From contig NC_061124.1 of NCBI RefSeq assembly GCF_905220365.1, forward strand, positions 250,501-314,500: DNA of 64,000 nt. Reading direction: 5' to 3'. Shown here piece after piece: positions 45,496-56,100 of the stretch; positions within the stretch are counted from its first letter, which is position 1; every line of letters starts with the position of its first letter. The notes beneath the pieces are model-generated. The model had not been told where the DNA came from. It saw only the letters and a list, made by a program, of their open reading frames with translations, and ran no database searches. Source of the stretch: Vanessa cardui (lineage: Eukaryota; Arthropoda; Insecta; Lepidoptera; Nymphalidae). A program made the position numbers and the translations under genes.

Positions 45496-46855
45496 TCAAT
45501 CAGAATGTATAACGGAGTCGAGCCAGCCCCGGAGGAGCGCCAAGTTGACGTAGAGCGCCGGCTCGCAGGCCGCGCCGCACTGCGGGTTGTCGCTCATGAC
45601 GCCCAGCAGCACGCGGCGGCGCAGCAGCGGCGCGCCCGCGCAGTAGTGGCACGGCCGCGCGCGCGCCCGCAGTGCGCCGGCGCACAGCGCGCCCGCCCCG
45701 CACGCCGCGCGCCGCGCCCCGCGCGCGCCCCACAGGTGGCGCAGCGCCCCCGCCTCGCCGCGCGCGCACTGCTGCGCCGGCAGCCGGTGAACTCGCACCG
45801 AGCGAACTCGTCGAGTCCGGGGATCCTTGTCTAAGTTTCTGAGGAATGTATTCATCCTAATTAGTTATGTGTTCATATCCAAAGGACAGAGGAACTCTTG
45901 AAATTTAACATCCCATATTTGGATGAATAAATATATATTTTTTAAATACAGTATAATATAGACAACAATGGTACTATAATTACCTATATTTTCCATATCC
46001 TAAAATGGATAGGGTCTCGCCAATTGTAATTGAAAAATAGTCCACCATAGTTGGTAATATTACCATTTGATTGATCCCTTTTGCAACATTTCCTTCAGAT
46101 TTTAAAGCAGCCAGATCATAGCTTACATTCACTCCTTGATATTGTGGATGTATCAGTATGTCAGACACTATATAAATATTTTCTTCATCCTTTTCACCAA
46201 AACCTCGTACTATAACAAAAGAGTCTAAAGAATCCACCTCCTCGATGGCCTCTATGCAACTTGCAGCGGTTAAAGTCCAACTTTGAGCGACAATTGTTAA
46301 TATACATCCAAATGTTATATCTCGTGGAGGCTTAATCTTGACCAGTGCTAAAAGGTAACCTTTCTTTACTTCATCTACATATTCTCCGTCATATAACTTC
46401 TCTGTGTTGTCTTCAATGGAAAAGTCTGTAGAGGCCCATGCCTGTTGTGATGGATTCAATTCATTGATACTAGATTCTGGAGTTATAACAGGCTTATTGG
46501 ATATCAACTCACTATCATAATAATGTGTAACAGCAGTTGTTTTTATGGATGGTGTCCAAGTGCATTCTATATGCTTTGAAAGTGTTTGACTTTGACTGGT
46601 GAGATGTTTGGTGAATGTGAATATATCCAGATGTGTCGGTTCTTCAGTTATGGTAGCACTTGTAACTACATCAGTGTCTTCTTTTACTTTACTCATCTCT
46701 TTATTTTTAAAGCAAACCACAATGTGAAGAATGGTAAATGTCAAAATCAGGATAAACACTACAAGAAGCACAAGTTGTAGCGCTGACAAATAAGTCTCAG
46801 TTCTTGTAAATGATTTGCACCATCCTTTAAACTCCTTATAACAATCATTAGTCAT
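45496..46855 (-). CDS. Membrane-anchored inactive serine protease homologue
   Basis: Two exons join in phase, 45984-46855 and 45496-45856, giving 410 residues. Residues 23-49 form one strongly hydrophobic segment after a short N-terminus, suggesting a type II membrane protein with an extracellular stem. From about residue 165 the sequence follows the chymotrypsin fold: GCILTIVAQSWTLTAASCIE where LTAAHC is usual, and YDLAALK at the aspartate position (Asp247). The catalytic His is Ser199. The GDSGGP box is absent; the region reads CHYCAGAPLLRRRVLLGVMS. The end CEPALYVNLALLRGWLDSVI is typical of the family. So the fold is kept and catalysis almost certainly lost. Exon 1 is AT-rich and exon 2 extremely GC-rich. 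It starts 157 bp after the end of the Snrnp35 coding sequence on the same strand. The function is unknown. Confidence 0.8.
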
Positions 46856-47012
46856 TATTTAAATATATTACATTATTGATTTTCTTCATTGTAGCAACAA
46901 GACATGACCACATAGATTTCAATTTATAGTTTGTTTAGGGTGTACACTCCTTTTTTTTAACAGGTAATTTTTAATAATATATTATTCTAAATTTCACAAC
47001 TTTAGATTTAAA

Positions 47013-47802
47013 TCATTTTTGAGTGATTAATATGGGTTTTCTAAAAGGTCTATCTCTGCAGCCAAACCTTAGCTGGCCAGATTCCTTTCGTCCTCCAAAG
47101 CCCCCACCAAGTCTCCTGGGCCGCCAGCCTTTCAGTCTCCTCTCTGCCTCTCTCTCAACTATAATCTCACTGCCATCTATATATTCTTTATGCATCTCGC
47201 GTAAAACTCGGTCCAAGGTTGAAATACTTTCATACTCTACAAAAGCATATTGCTTAGATTTACCAGTAACTATATCTCTAACTAAGCGACAATTAATTAC
47301 TTTTCCGAATTTTGAGAATTCTGTGAAAACTGTGTCCTGAAAATGAAGCCTTTACTTTATTGACCAGTAATAGTACTTACAAAAAATAAGCGCGAAACTT
47401 ACTTGTGTTGTTCTTGGGTTTAGACGTGCTATAAAAATAGTATGATCAGGGTTTCCCTTGACTTGTTTATTAGGGACGTAGTCTGATTGTAAAGCTCTTA
47501 AAATAGCACGATCATGTGGTTCACTATCTGTACCTGAAATTGCGAGGCAAGATTATATGCGAAACAAAACTTTTTTATATTTTATATTACACAAGCAATA
47601 TTTAAACGTATGCGACATGAGTCAGACACATTTATTGTTTTAAAAATGCTTCTAAAATGATCATAAATTTTAAAATTTTATTTTATACCACAAATAGAAG
47701 AAAGAAAAAACAAATTGTATACAAACCATCAATAGATCCAACTTTTATTGGGTCGTAAGTAGTTGTCACGTATTTTTGAAAGTCACATTCTTCACGAGCC
47801 AT
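47013..47802 (-). CDS. Snrnp35: U11/U12 small nuclear ribonucleoprotein 35 kDa protein
   Basis: This is a component of the minor (U12-type) spliceosome, related to U1-70K. Three exons join in phase: 47727-47802, 47403-47533, 47013-47336, giving 176 residues. The start MARE...YDPIKVGSIDGTDSEPHDRA parallels the human YDPLKAGSIDGTDEDPHDRA. An RRM spans about 57-131, with RNP2 TIFIAR and RNP1 KQYAFVEY. After it come LKGWRPRRLGGGFGGRKESG and GQLRFGCRDRPFRKPI, which are diagnostic of the 35K protein. The long RE/RD-rich C-terminal tail of the vertebrate protein is missing; the frame stops at TGA soon after FRKPI. The identification is firm. Confidence 0.93.
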
Positions 47803-48565
47803 TTTAATTTTTCTAATAGTAGGTATTAACTTTAAAGTTATTTCATAAATTTGTTGTTTTCGTTTATACTGTCGATGCTCGATGCCTCAGATCAGAGTTA
47901 AGAGATTTCAGATCTTCAGACACTGCCGGACGGCGGACTGACTAGCTAGTATGTATGCCGGTGTTTCTAACTTTCTAAGTGTCTGGTAGACAGACACTGT
48001 CTATCTACTGTCTGTTTGTCTATATGTTTATAGACTCAGTGTAGTGCTGTCAAAAGGTACCGTACCGAGTACCGATTCGACTGTATTCACAATACTCAAC
48101 TTCTTTGATAATATCCAAAGAAATAAACTAAATTTTAAAATTAACTTTTATAAAAATATTTTTATTATATGGCAAATAAAGTTGGTATTATATGAATAAT
48201 GGACAAATATAAAAACATTGAAATCCTATATATATAATTTTTATTTACCTTATTAATGAGAAAACGCCAGGACGTTTTGCAAATTCTGTCATGTTTTTTT
48301 CAAAACCGCTGTTCATATGAACACCATCTGACGGAATAAAAATATTTCAACCGCAATAATTATTTCAAGATAAAGCTTAGATGTTTTTATTTTTTTTAAA
48401 AAATCGGATCTGTATTCTTTTAAATAATGACTATAAAATAGTAAAGTTAAAGTTATGGTTTCTCTTTTCCGAAAATTTACGCATTAAAATGTTTACGTTT
48501 ACTATCGAAATCGAACCGAAAATGTTATTTCTCGAAAAGGTTATTTTTATATTGACTAGTACCAC
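47803..48565. other. Intergenic DNA upstream of Snrnp35
   Basis: No coding sequence. The Snrnp35 promoter should lie near 47803-47950. A run of 'tctgtctgtttgtct'-like low-complexity sequence is seen near 47990-48025. Confidence 0.4.
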
Positions 48566-48874
48566 CAATGATGTTCTAGTAAACAGATATGTTATTAACG
48601 CGCAAAAAGTGAAGACTACAAAACGTCCCAATTGGGACGTTTGCCTTTAGTTGTTTTACGTAGTAATACGTTATAATACATCATAATTACGTAGTAATAC
48701 GTTTTGCGTAATTTAAACATCTAGTTATCCCTTTTACTTATTGTTTTTATCAAGCTATCCTTTTTAATTTTAACGAAATGTAAAAATAAACTAAAATAAA
48801 CGGTCCCCGGCGCGGCACACTTTTTTCTGTTGTTTAGTATGGATATAACATATCTGTTAATTAGAATATCATTG
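48566..48874 (-). mobile_element. hAT-type MITE, copy 2 (inverted relative to copy 1)
   Basis: A 309-bp copy of the family at 2108-2412, in the opposite orientation. The left end reads CAATGATGTTC and the right end GAATATCATTG. It is flanked by a perfect 8-bp target duplication, AGTACCAC, at 48558-48565 and 48875-48882. A 22-bp perfect palindrome built on cgtcccaattgggacg lies near its left end; copy 1 has the same site with one mismatch. There is no coding capacity. Confidence 0.9.
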
Positions 48875-50655
48875 AGTACCACTTACCGTTTGTAAGATAA
48901 ATTGTTTTATAATTTCGTTTTCATTTCGATTTTATATATTACCTACACTCTTTCTTTTCTTAAATACTTTTCATAATTATCATTTATTGCCGTTGCTACT
49001 GCCACAATTAATAAGAAATTTAGTACAGCTTATTCCAGTAATTTCAGATTTTTTGGTCAGGAAAATCTTAGTGGAATTTAAATTCGACAATCAATTCGCT
49101 GTACATTAAATTCTTTGGAAGACTACTCGTCTTGTTTCTTCAGATAAACTATGAATACCAAATATTGTGTCAAACAAGATATTTGTCTTAACTGTATCTG
49201 TATGTTGAGATACATAAATAATAATAATATTAGGCATTTGCAACTCTATTCCTAACGTCAGTTTTAAAGTTGAGTCTATTATTATAATTTTGTTATATAC
49301 TTATACGAATATATTTTTATTTTTTTGTAAAATATTAAACAGTAGAGATAATACCAATTTATTTATAAAAAAATATAATTTTTCAATAAAGAAATAGTAT
49401 ATAAATTAATTTGAATTGAAATTCGTCACCACAGGCAATGGTGCCTCATCTCAATATAAGCTGCAGATATTTAGTAAATTTAAAATATTATTGAAAAAGA
49501 CGCAAAATTAATTATCATCATCAATAAAATAAAACTCAGGCTGTAATTAAAAAAGCATGTTCCACTATTATTTACGACTAACTGAAAATTATCTTTCCAA
49601 TATAATCTTTGTTGTTATACATGTGCACAGCTATTTGACATGAATCTGATAAAGAATATTTGTACTAAAAAGTTATATACAGACATATTTACTAAGAATT
49701 CCAAATTATGATATTCTTAACCGAAATTCTGAATACCATTATCATGGTAAAATTATGAAAACTTTGGTCAAATGTTTTAATTTTATAATAATACATAAGT
49801 CTTAAAAAACATTTGCATTACTCAAGTTTGCAGTATTTAATATAATATAAAAACAAAATTAATAACAATATAAAAAAGGTACCATACATTTTTGGGTACA
49901 TTCCAATACTTTATCAAATAATGTAATGCTGGCATATAATATATTAGTGGAGGAGATATTAGAGACAATGTTTTGTGCAAAAACCAACTACGTGCATGTG
50001 TGCTTGCTTATGCAAGATTAAACAATTAAAGGTACCAATGAAAATATTATATGAAATAAAATTTAAGAACATTACTCTATGTTACTTCATCATTAAAAGT
50101 TAGCATATGTAATACAAATCATACAAATAAATATTTGTAACTAAGCAAGTAATTGCAACATAGACCTTTAATGTGTATTGCTGTTTGTTCTAAGCAAAGA
50201 GGAAATTTTTAATTTGGTTTTTTATAATTATTTTTGTTATTTAAAATTGTGAACTACCATTTTAAATTTTCAAGGAAAGATATAGAGAATGTGATCCTGA
50301 TCACAGCTCGTAAATAAAATAAATTTAGAATTTTAACAACTTAAAAGGCTTGCTACTTTTTACTGTTGCTTATGGGTTGGCCTATTGTTATAGTTGTGCA
50401 TGTGCAACTAAACCTAATGGAACATCACAATGATAGCAATTATTACCATCTTAAAAATTATCAAATTTATGAAAAATAGCTGACCATGATAATGTATGTT
50501 ATCTGCAAAGGCCTTGAAATTATTCAATACAATTTCTATACATAAATTAATACATAAAGTAATGGAATTTTCTGCAACATATTTTAAGATACATTTTATG
50601 TTAACTCTCCTCACTCTGTCACAGTATAAGTTCTGAGCACAGTATGCAGTGTGTG
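48875..50655. other. AT-rich intergenic DNA and MINDY-3 3' UTR
   Basis: No supported coding frame. The right part should be the 3' UTR of the minus-strand MINDY-3 gene. Confidence 0.4.
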
Positions 50656-52020
50656 CTAATTAAGAGAGGGCGATTGGCCTTCATCCCAAACCACGTCAAT
50701 ACTGGGCCATTTGGTTTGCAAGCATGTCAACATGGGATCAGTAGTTGCAGCTCGCATTGGACACTCGAGCAGTGCTGCACGACCAGTGCGGTAAACCACT
50801 CGACCCCCTGGATTACTGCGAGAGAGTCCATTGTAGTGGTGTAGTGTGAAAGTATCAGGTGCACCACGCTCACAACCGGGAAAGAATTCGTCCATGAATG
50901 CACTCAATAAAATGATTCCTAAATTCTCAGAATCTAGTTTTCTTCTCATCAATTCCACATATTCTGGTTCACTAACCAAGTCAGCAGCACATAGAACATC
51001 TTGCAATGCTGCAGATGGAATAAAATTGTTTCCTTCTGGATCAAATGATCTAAAAATGCGTTCAGCAGATTCACCAACTGTTTCAGGGGCTGCAAGTCTT
51101 CTTTCAAAAGAGAATAATACAGTCAAATGTGTCTCTGAAGCCAAAACCCAGACAGGATGCTTTGGATTCTTGTAAAATGAACCTACAGTGCAATACTGCA
51201 TATGTTCCATGATAGTGAGGAAACCAATGTCATTCTGTCGCTCAATTCCACGTAATCTTAATCCCCCTACCACTTGGTCATGGTCCCATACATGTGCCAC
51301 TGCCCTACCCGTAAGCATTAGATTGATTAGTCCTTGAGAACCATATCCATATGTCGAATGTATGAGAGGATCAGACAGCTCTGAAAGTTCTGCCTCAACC
51401 GTACTGACTCCTTTGCTTAGTATGACACTATATAACAACAGAAGTACACCATATTTGTCCTTCAAAATGCGAATGTTCCTTGTGTAAAATGCTTCCACTT
51501 CTGATAATGTTTGAAAGGAGTGCACCTCCATTCTTCTATGAAAGTAATCGATGGCATCACAAGACTGTTCCTCAGCACTAACATTGAGACCTGTGCTCGT
51601 CTCAGCCTCTGTGTCGTTCTTGCGATAAACGGCAACATTGTACTTAGAAGCTAGACACTGACTTAATATCGTACACACAGCCCTAACAAGCAAGGAATTA
51701 CACTTCTCCGACGTCAAATCTTGTAGGCTATGTCCAGGTGTCTCAGATAGAAGGATCTTGAGCAGGAATCCCTGAACAGGTGCGATGGCAGCGCACGGCC
51801 CACCTTCTTGCTGAATAAGCGCACTTGGCTCATCAGAGCTAAACTGGAAACCTTGCGCCCAGCGCCGGAACACGTCCTCCTTTACGTGGTCACCCCACAG
51901 TAGTCGTCTAGTACTGGACAGCTCACGCTCCAATGTCGCCGTACCAGCGCTCATGTTATCTTTATTTTCTAACGCTATACTGGAGCTACTAGTTTCGTTC
52001 TCGTTCGGACCGTTCAGCAT
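50656..52020 (-). CDS. Mindy3: MINDY-3 deubiquitinase (FAM188A/CARP homologue)
   Basis: MINDY-3 enzymes cut Lys48-linked polyubiquitin. The single uninterrupted frame gives 454 residues (human about 445). The catalytic cysteine is Cys76 in QEGGPCAAIAPVQGFLLK, and the likely catalytic histidine is His298 in SETHLTVLFSFER. An EF-hand-like stretch, FRSFDPEGNNFIPSAALQDVL, lies at about 325-345, as in the family. The C-terminus (CLQTKWPSIDVVWDEGQSPSLN) matches the human end closely. The coding sequence is intronless here. A 5' UTR intron probably lies at 52041-52180. The ATG chosen is the first in frame after that splice; Met23 is an alternative start. It is divergent from the candidate exon at 53064. 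Confidence 0.94.
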   Translation of the reverse strand: MLNGPNENETSSSSIALENKDNMSAGTATLERELSSTRRLLWGDHVKEDVFRRWAQGFQFSSDEPSALIQQEGGPCAAIAPVQGFLLKILLSETPGHSLQDLTSEKCNSLLVRAVCTILSQCLASKYNVAVYRKNDTEAETSTGLNVSAEEQSCDAIDYFHRRMEVHSFQTLSEVEAFYTRNIRILKDKYGVLLLLYSVILSKGVSTVEAELSELSDPLIHSTYGYGSQGLINLMLTGRAVAHVWDHDQVVGGLRLRGIERQNDIGFLTIMEHMQYCTVGSFYKNPKHPVWVLASETHLTVLFSFERRLAAPETVGESAERIFRSFDPEGNNFIPSAALQDVLCAADLVSEPEYVELMRRKLDSENLGIILLSAFMDEFFPGCERGAPDTFTLHHYNGLSRSNPGGRVVYRTGRAALLECPMRAATTDPMLTCLQTKWPSIDVVWDEGQSPSLN

Positions 52021-53063
52021 TTGTTCATAGTCTACGCCACCTAAAAATTACACACTATTGATTACTAAATATAGATAAAAGCCGCCATATCGGCTGACGG
52101 CAAACATTAAAAGAAATTAATTCAAGCCATTCTGCTAATACAAAAAGAATATAACCACGTAGTTATTAGTTAATACTCACTAGAAATGCGAAGGTCATAG
52201 TAACTCTCAACATCGGATAATTATTTATTTATTTTGAAAAATATTTTCTCCATCTGAATCACCGTTAATGGCATTATAAATCATCCACGAATCTTTATTT
52301 AAAAACTTTTCATATAGAAAAAGAAAAGAAAAGCTTACGACATAAAGGCTGCCATTTTTTAAGAAAAATAGCAACATTTATTTTCATGTCATTCCGTTCC
52401 TTTTCACATAACTTATTTTTTTTGAAAATTTATTTAAAATTTTAATGTCAATTAATTAAAAGAATATTATTTAATGAAGTACTTATTATGTATGGGAAAA
52501 GCGATGATTTTTATTTTGGTTTTGTTATATTATATTATATGTTGTTGTTGTTGTTGTTATATTATATGCAGTTTTATAATTTAACTATATACATAAATAC
52601 TGATACAGCTTATACCTTTTAATCTAAATTTAATCTAGAAATTTATTGAAAATATAATAAATTAAAATTTTACTATTACAACATGATTTCATTCATTCAA
52701 TAGAAAATAAAGTCTATTCAAATACAGCTACTAAAAACTATATTGTAAATTTAATAATTAAAGGGAGTCTTTAAATAAAACATGGCAATAATAGCAAAGC
52801 ACAAGTAACACAGTCTGTGTTACACAGACAATAAAAATGTTTGATAAAATTGCCAGTTTAAATCAAACAACCATGGACGTTGGACGGTGATGTCCATTTT
52901 GATTTTATTTTCGTGACATATCTTTATTTTTTACATGATTTTAGTTAATTTGATTACTATTTTTACTTTTAAATATAGTGAAACATGAGTTACTAGATGT
53001 TTTCTTATTGATTTATTGTTGATGATTTAGTTTTGTTTGTGTTCTGTTGATTATTTCAACATA
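52021..53063. promoter_or_regulatory. MINDY-3 leader and divergent upstream region
   Basis: This includes a probable 5' UTR intron (52041-52180, gtgagt donor and AG acceptor) and an upstream ATG at 52198 (minus strand) whose short frame crosses the splice. A (tgt)n microsatellite lies near 52540-52560. The right part may hold the promoter of the plus-strand exon at 53064. Confidence 0.45.
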
Positions 53064-53115
53064 ATGAAGGTGGATAGGAGCGCTTGGAGGCGTCGCGCTG
53101 TGCTAAATTTTACAG
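53064..53115 (+). CDS. Candidate first coding exon of an unknown gene
   Basis: An ATG in fair context opens MKVDRSAWRRRAVLNFT and runs to a possible donor (acag|gttggt). Its basic N-terminus could precede a signal or membrane segment. I found no second exon within the remaining 10.9 kb, so if real the gene continues outside the window after a long first intron. Not recognised. The support is positional (divergent from MINDY-3) plus sequence shape only. Confidence 0.3.
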
Positions 53116-56100
53116 GTTGGTGTTTTTATTGTTAAACCACGTATTTTTGTAAGTCAAAATTAATAGTTGTTAATTTATTTTTATAAGAAAATAAAATTAA
53201 AACTTTGTTTGTGATCGGAGCGATATGGACGCAACAATTAGAACAATCGTGAAAGGAATACGTCCAAAGAGTTGAGAGAAATTTGTTTTAAACAGCATTT
53301 CAAATGTTAAGGGATTTAAATACTTATATACTACATTGTTCGATATAGAATATCATACATTGTAGTATCGAAAAATATACAAAAGTCGATATCAAACTAT
53401 AAAATTTAATAACTAAGTACTTTTAAATATTTTTATTATTAACAATAAAAATTGAAAGATTAAAATAAATGTAATTACGAATAAACATATCATAAATAAA
53501 AAATATTGAATACAATACACGTTAACTTATAATATACATTAGCTAAAACCTATTTTGGTTTCCTAGATGGTTTACATATGATAAATGATAACTAACATAT
53601 TCGGATATTTTCCAATTCAATTTTTGTCATGTTGTCACAGAACATATTAGACCTTCTAGAAGCAGGTGATAACAAAAGCGAACATTGTTTTAAATGGTTA
53701 TAACAAACTTCATTACATTTTTTAAAATATACTTAAATCATTACTACAAATTGAAATAAAGTTATGTATTTAGTCAACTTTCCGCTTTGCAGCAATGTTT
53801 TGCAATTGACAGCTTCCCTATAATATATAATGGTTGTCCTTGAAAGTAGAAATTATGCAAACAAACTAAATTGGTGATAGTTTACTTTATAATTGGCAAA
53901 CTTAATTAAAAATGTCTAGCTTTATCATGACATTAATTGGTTTGCTAAAAATTCAGTAATCAATGCCCGTCAACAGTGATGTGTGAAGGACATCTATTTG
54001 CCTAAATAATGATTGCTAATGTAAGTAGAAAGTAAGATTCATATTACTCAGTGAATTCTTTATATCTATAATATTGTGACTTTGGTTTAAGAGTTTCAGT
54101 TTACAGTCAGTCTTTGTATGTGATAGAACAATGCTCCAAAGACAGCTGACAATGTCTGTATTTTTGTAGACGATAACAATATTATAAAATGAAATATATA
54201 TCAAAGACATTTTGTGTAATGATTTTATTCCATAGAAATTTTGACATTCATGGTGGATCGCTTTCCCTAGATTTAATTATTAATGATTACCAGTAAAATA
54301 ATTTAATAAAGAAACAGATGTTTCGAAAGCAGTTGTGTGAGCGCTTATGCTACATACTCTAATAAGGCTAAGTAAATGATCTACACAAGCATTTGATGTA
54401 AAAAATACTAAATTTATTTTCCCTCCTCTGTAAGCCATATCCAGTATAATGTGATACATCTATTTATAATAGTACCTTAACGAAAAGTAAATTATGAGTG
54501 TTATATTTTTTGTTCATAAATAAAATCTAGAAAGGAATATAAATTGAATTAAAATACTCATTGAGATGTCAGTGAACGAAACGTAAAGTACATCCGTGTT
54601 TCGCGAAGTGACACGATTGGGTTCGGAGGTCTGAGACGAAAGCGCGATGTCGCCGCATTGTCTACCTGTTGAACAGTTACTTGGCATTAACTGCGCTTGT
54701 TGCTCGGCTTCGAAGAGCGTTCTTTGTTCGCCCACTGAAATCATTTAATAGGTATTTATTAACGATTGCTGAAATCGACATTACTCCGTTAAGTATTTCT
54801 TAAACACACAAATTATTTCTAAGCAAACAAAAATAAGCTTAATATGATAGTTTGTCTTATAATATATAATAGTCTAATTGATTATGAATCCAACACGCTA
54901 GAATGTAGACTCTTAACTTATTATTACTAAATCGTGAATCATAACGCCGTCTATTTCTTGTAAAATCTGTGTATTGAATTGTACGTAAGCATAATTACAA
55001 AAGCAATTTATGAAAATTAGTGTAAATTGAACCGCTGTAGAAATGCGTCATGAGTAATACGAGAGGGTGTATGAGTGCAATGTGCGTTGCACTCGACCAA
55101 CAAACATTTGGAATCAAACAATAATGGGCATGTTTGTTTTTATTTAAACGAATTTAAGGCTGACAATAGTGTGACAGGAGACGCGCAGGGGCAGGTGGGC
55201 AGGTGGCGGCAGGGGCCGGTGCGCTCGGTGACGTGTGACGCTCCGGCCTTCGTCATACGTTTATCTTTTACGTTTACCCAACATTTATAAGTTTTCCTAG
55301 TTTTATTTAGACGACCTTTGACCGTCACCACCTTAATCTCGTTGTGATTGTATACGTAACACTAGGTATTACATTGATTTTGAATTTCCAGCTCCGATGA
55401 ACGTTCTCGATCCCGTCCGAAGCCGATATCCGAAATCGTTATCGGCTCGCTAATGACACACCTCGTTACAGGACAATGGCCGGTTGCTTCACAGCGGCCG
55501 ATGTGCTACTGGTATTCTACGAATAGGGACTAAACTACATTTGAACATAATAATCCTAACTTTAATACTTTTATATTGTTTAAATTTCAAAGAAATTATC
55601 AATTATTATTGTTTCTCAAGTAGACGTAAATTATCGGAACTCCAAGAAAATATATTTATTATTTAAAGAGCAGCTATTTTGTAAACTTAGATTGGCTTGG
55701 ATGTTTTAGGGTTAAATTCGTTCCACGGATAATATTTTCAATCTTGATTTATCCAAAAAATATATTTGGTTTTGTTGCCGCCGAGTTATAAATCTACAGA
55801 AGTTTGAGATGCAAATATATGCCGATGGGATCATTAATCAAATTCAATTTCAAATCTCTAAAACAACTAACTAAAATCTGCCCAAAAATAACCAAGAAAA
55901 ACTCCAACTGAGTATGTCGTTGACCGAGTGCTTTGTATTAATCAAGTCTAACAAACCCTAAGATTAATTAAATAAAAAAAAATGTAACACGAATGACTAA
56001 TCTATACTTTACAGATCTTTATTTATTTATAATTGAACACAATTTCCATCACTACATAACTTTAATCGGTTACAAGAATATTTCAATACATAGACGGTTA

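Noticed and set aside
54514..54744. 76-residue minus-strand frame
   Set aside because: It has no motif, an AT-rich random-looking tail and no splice support.
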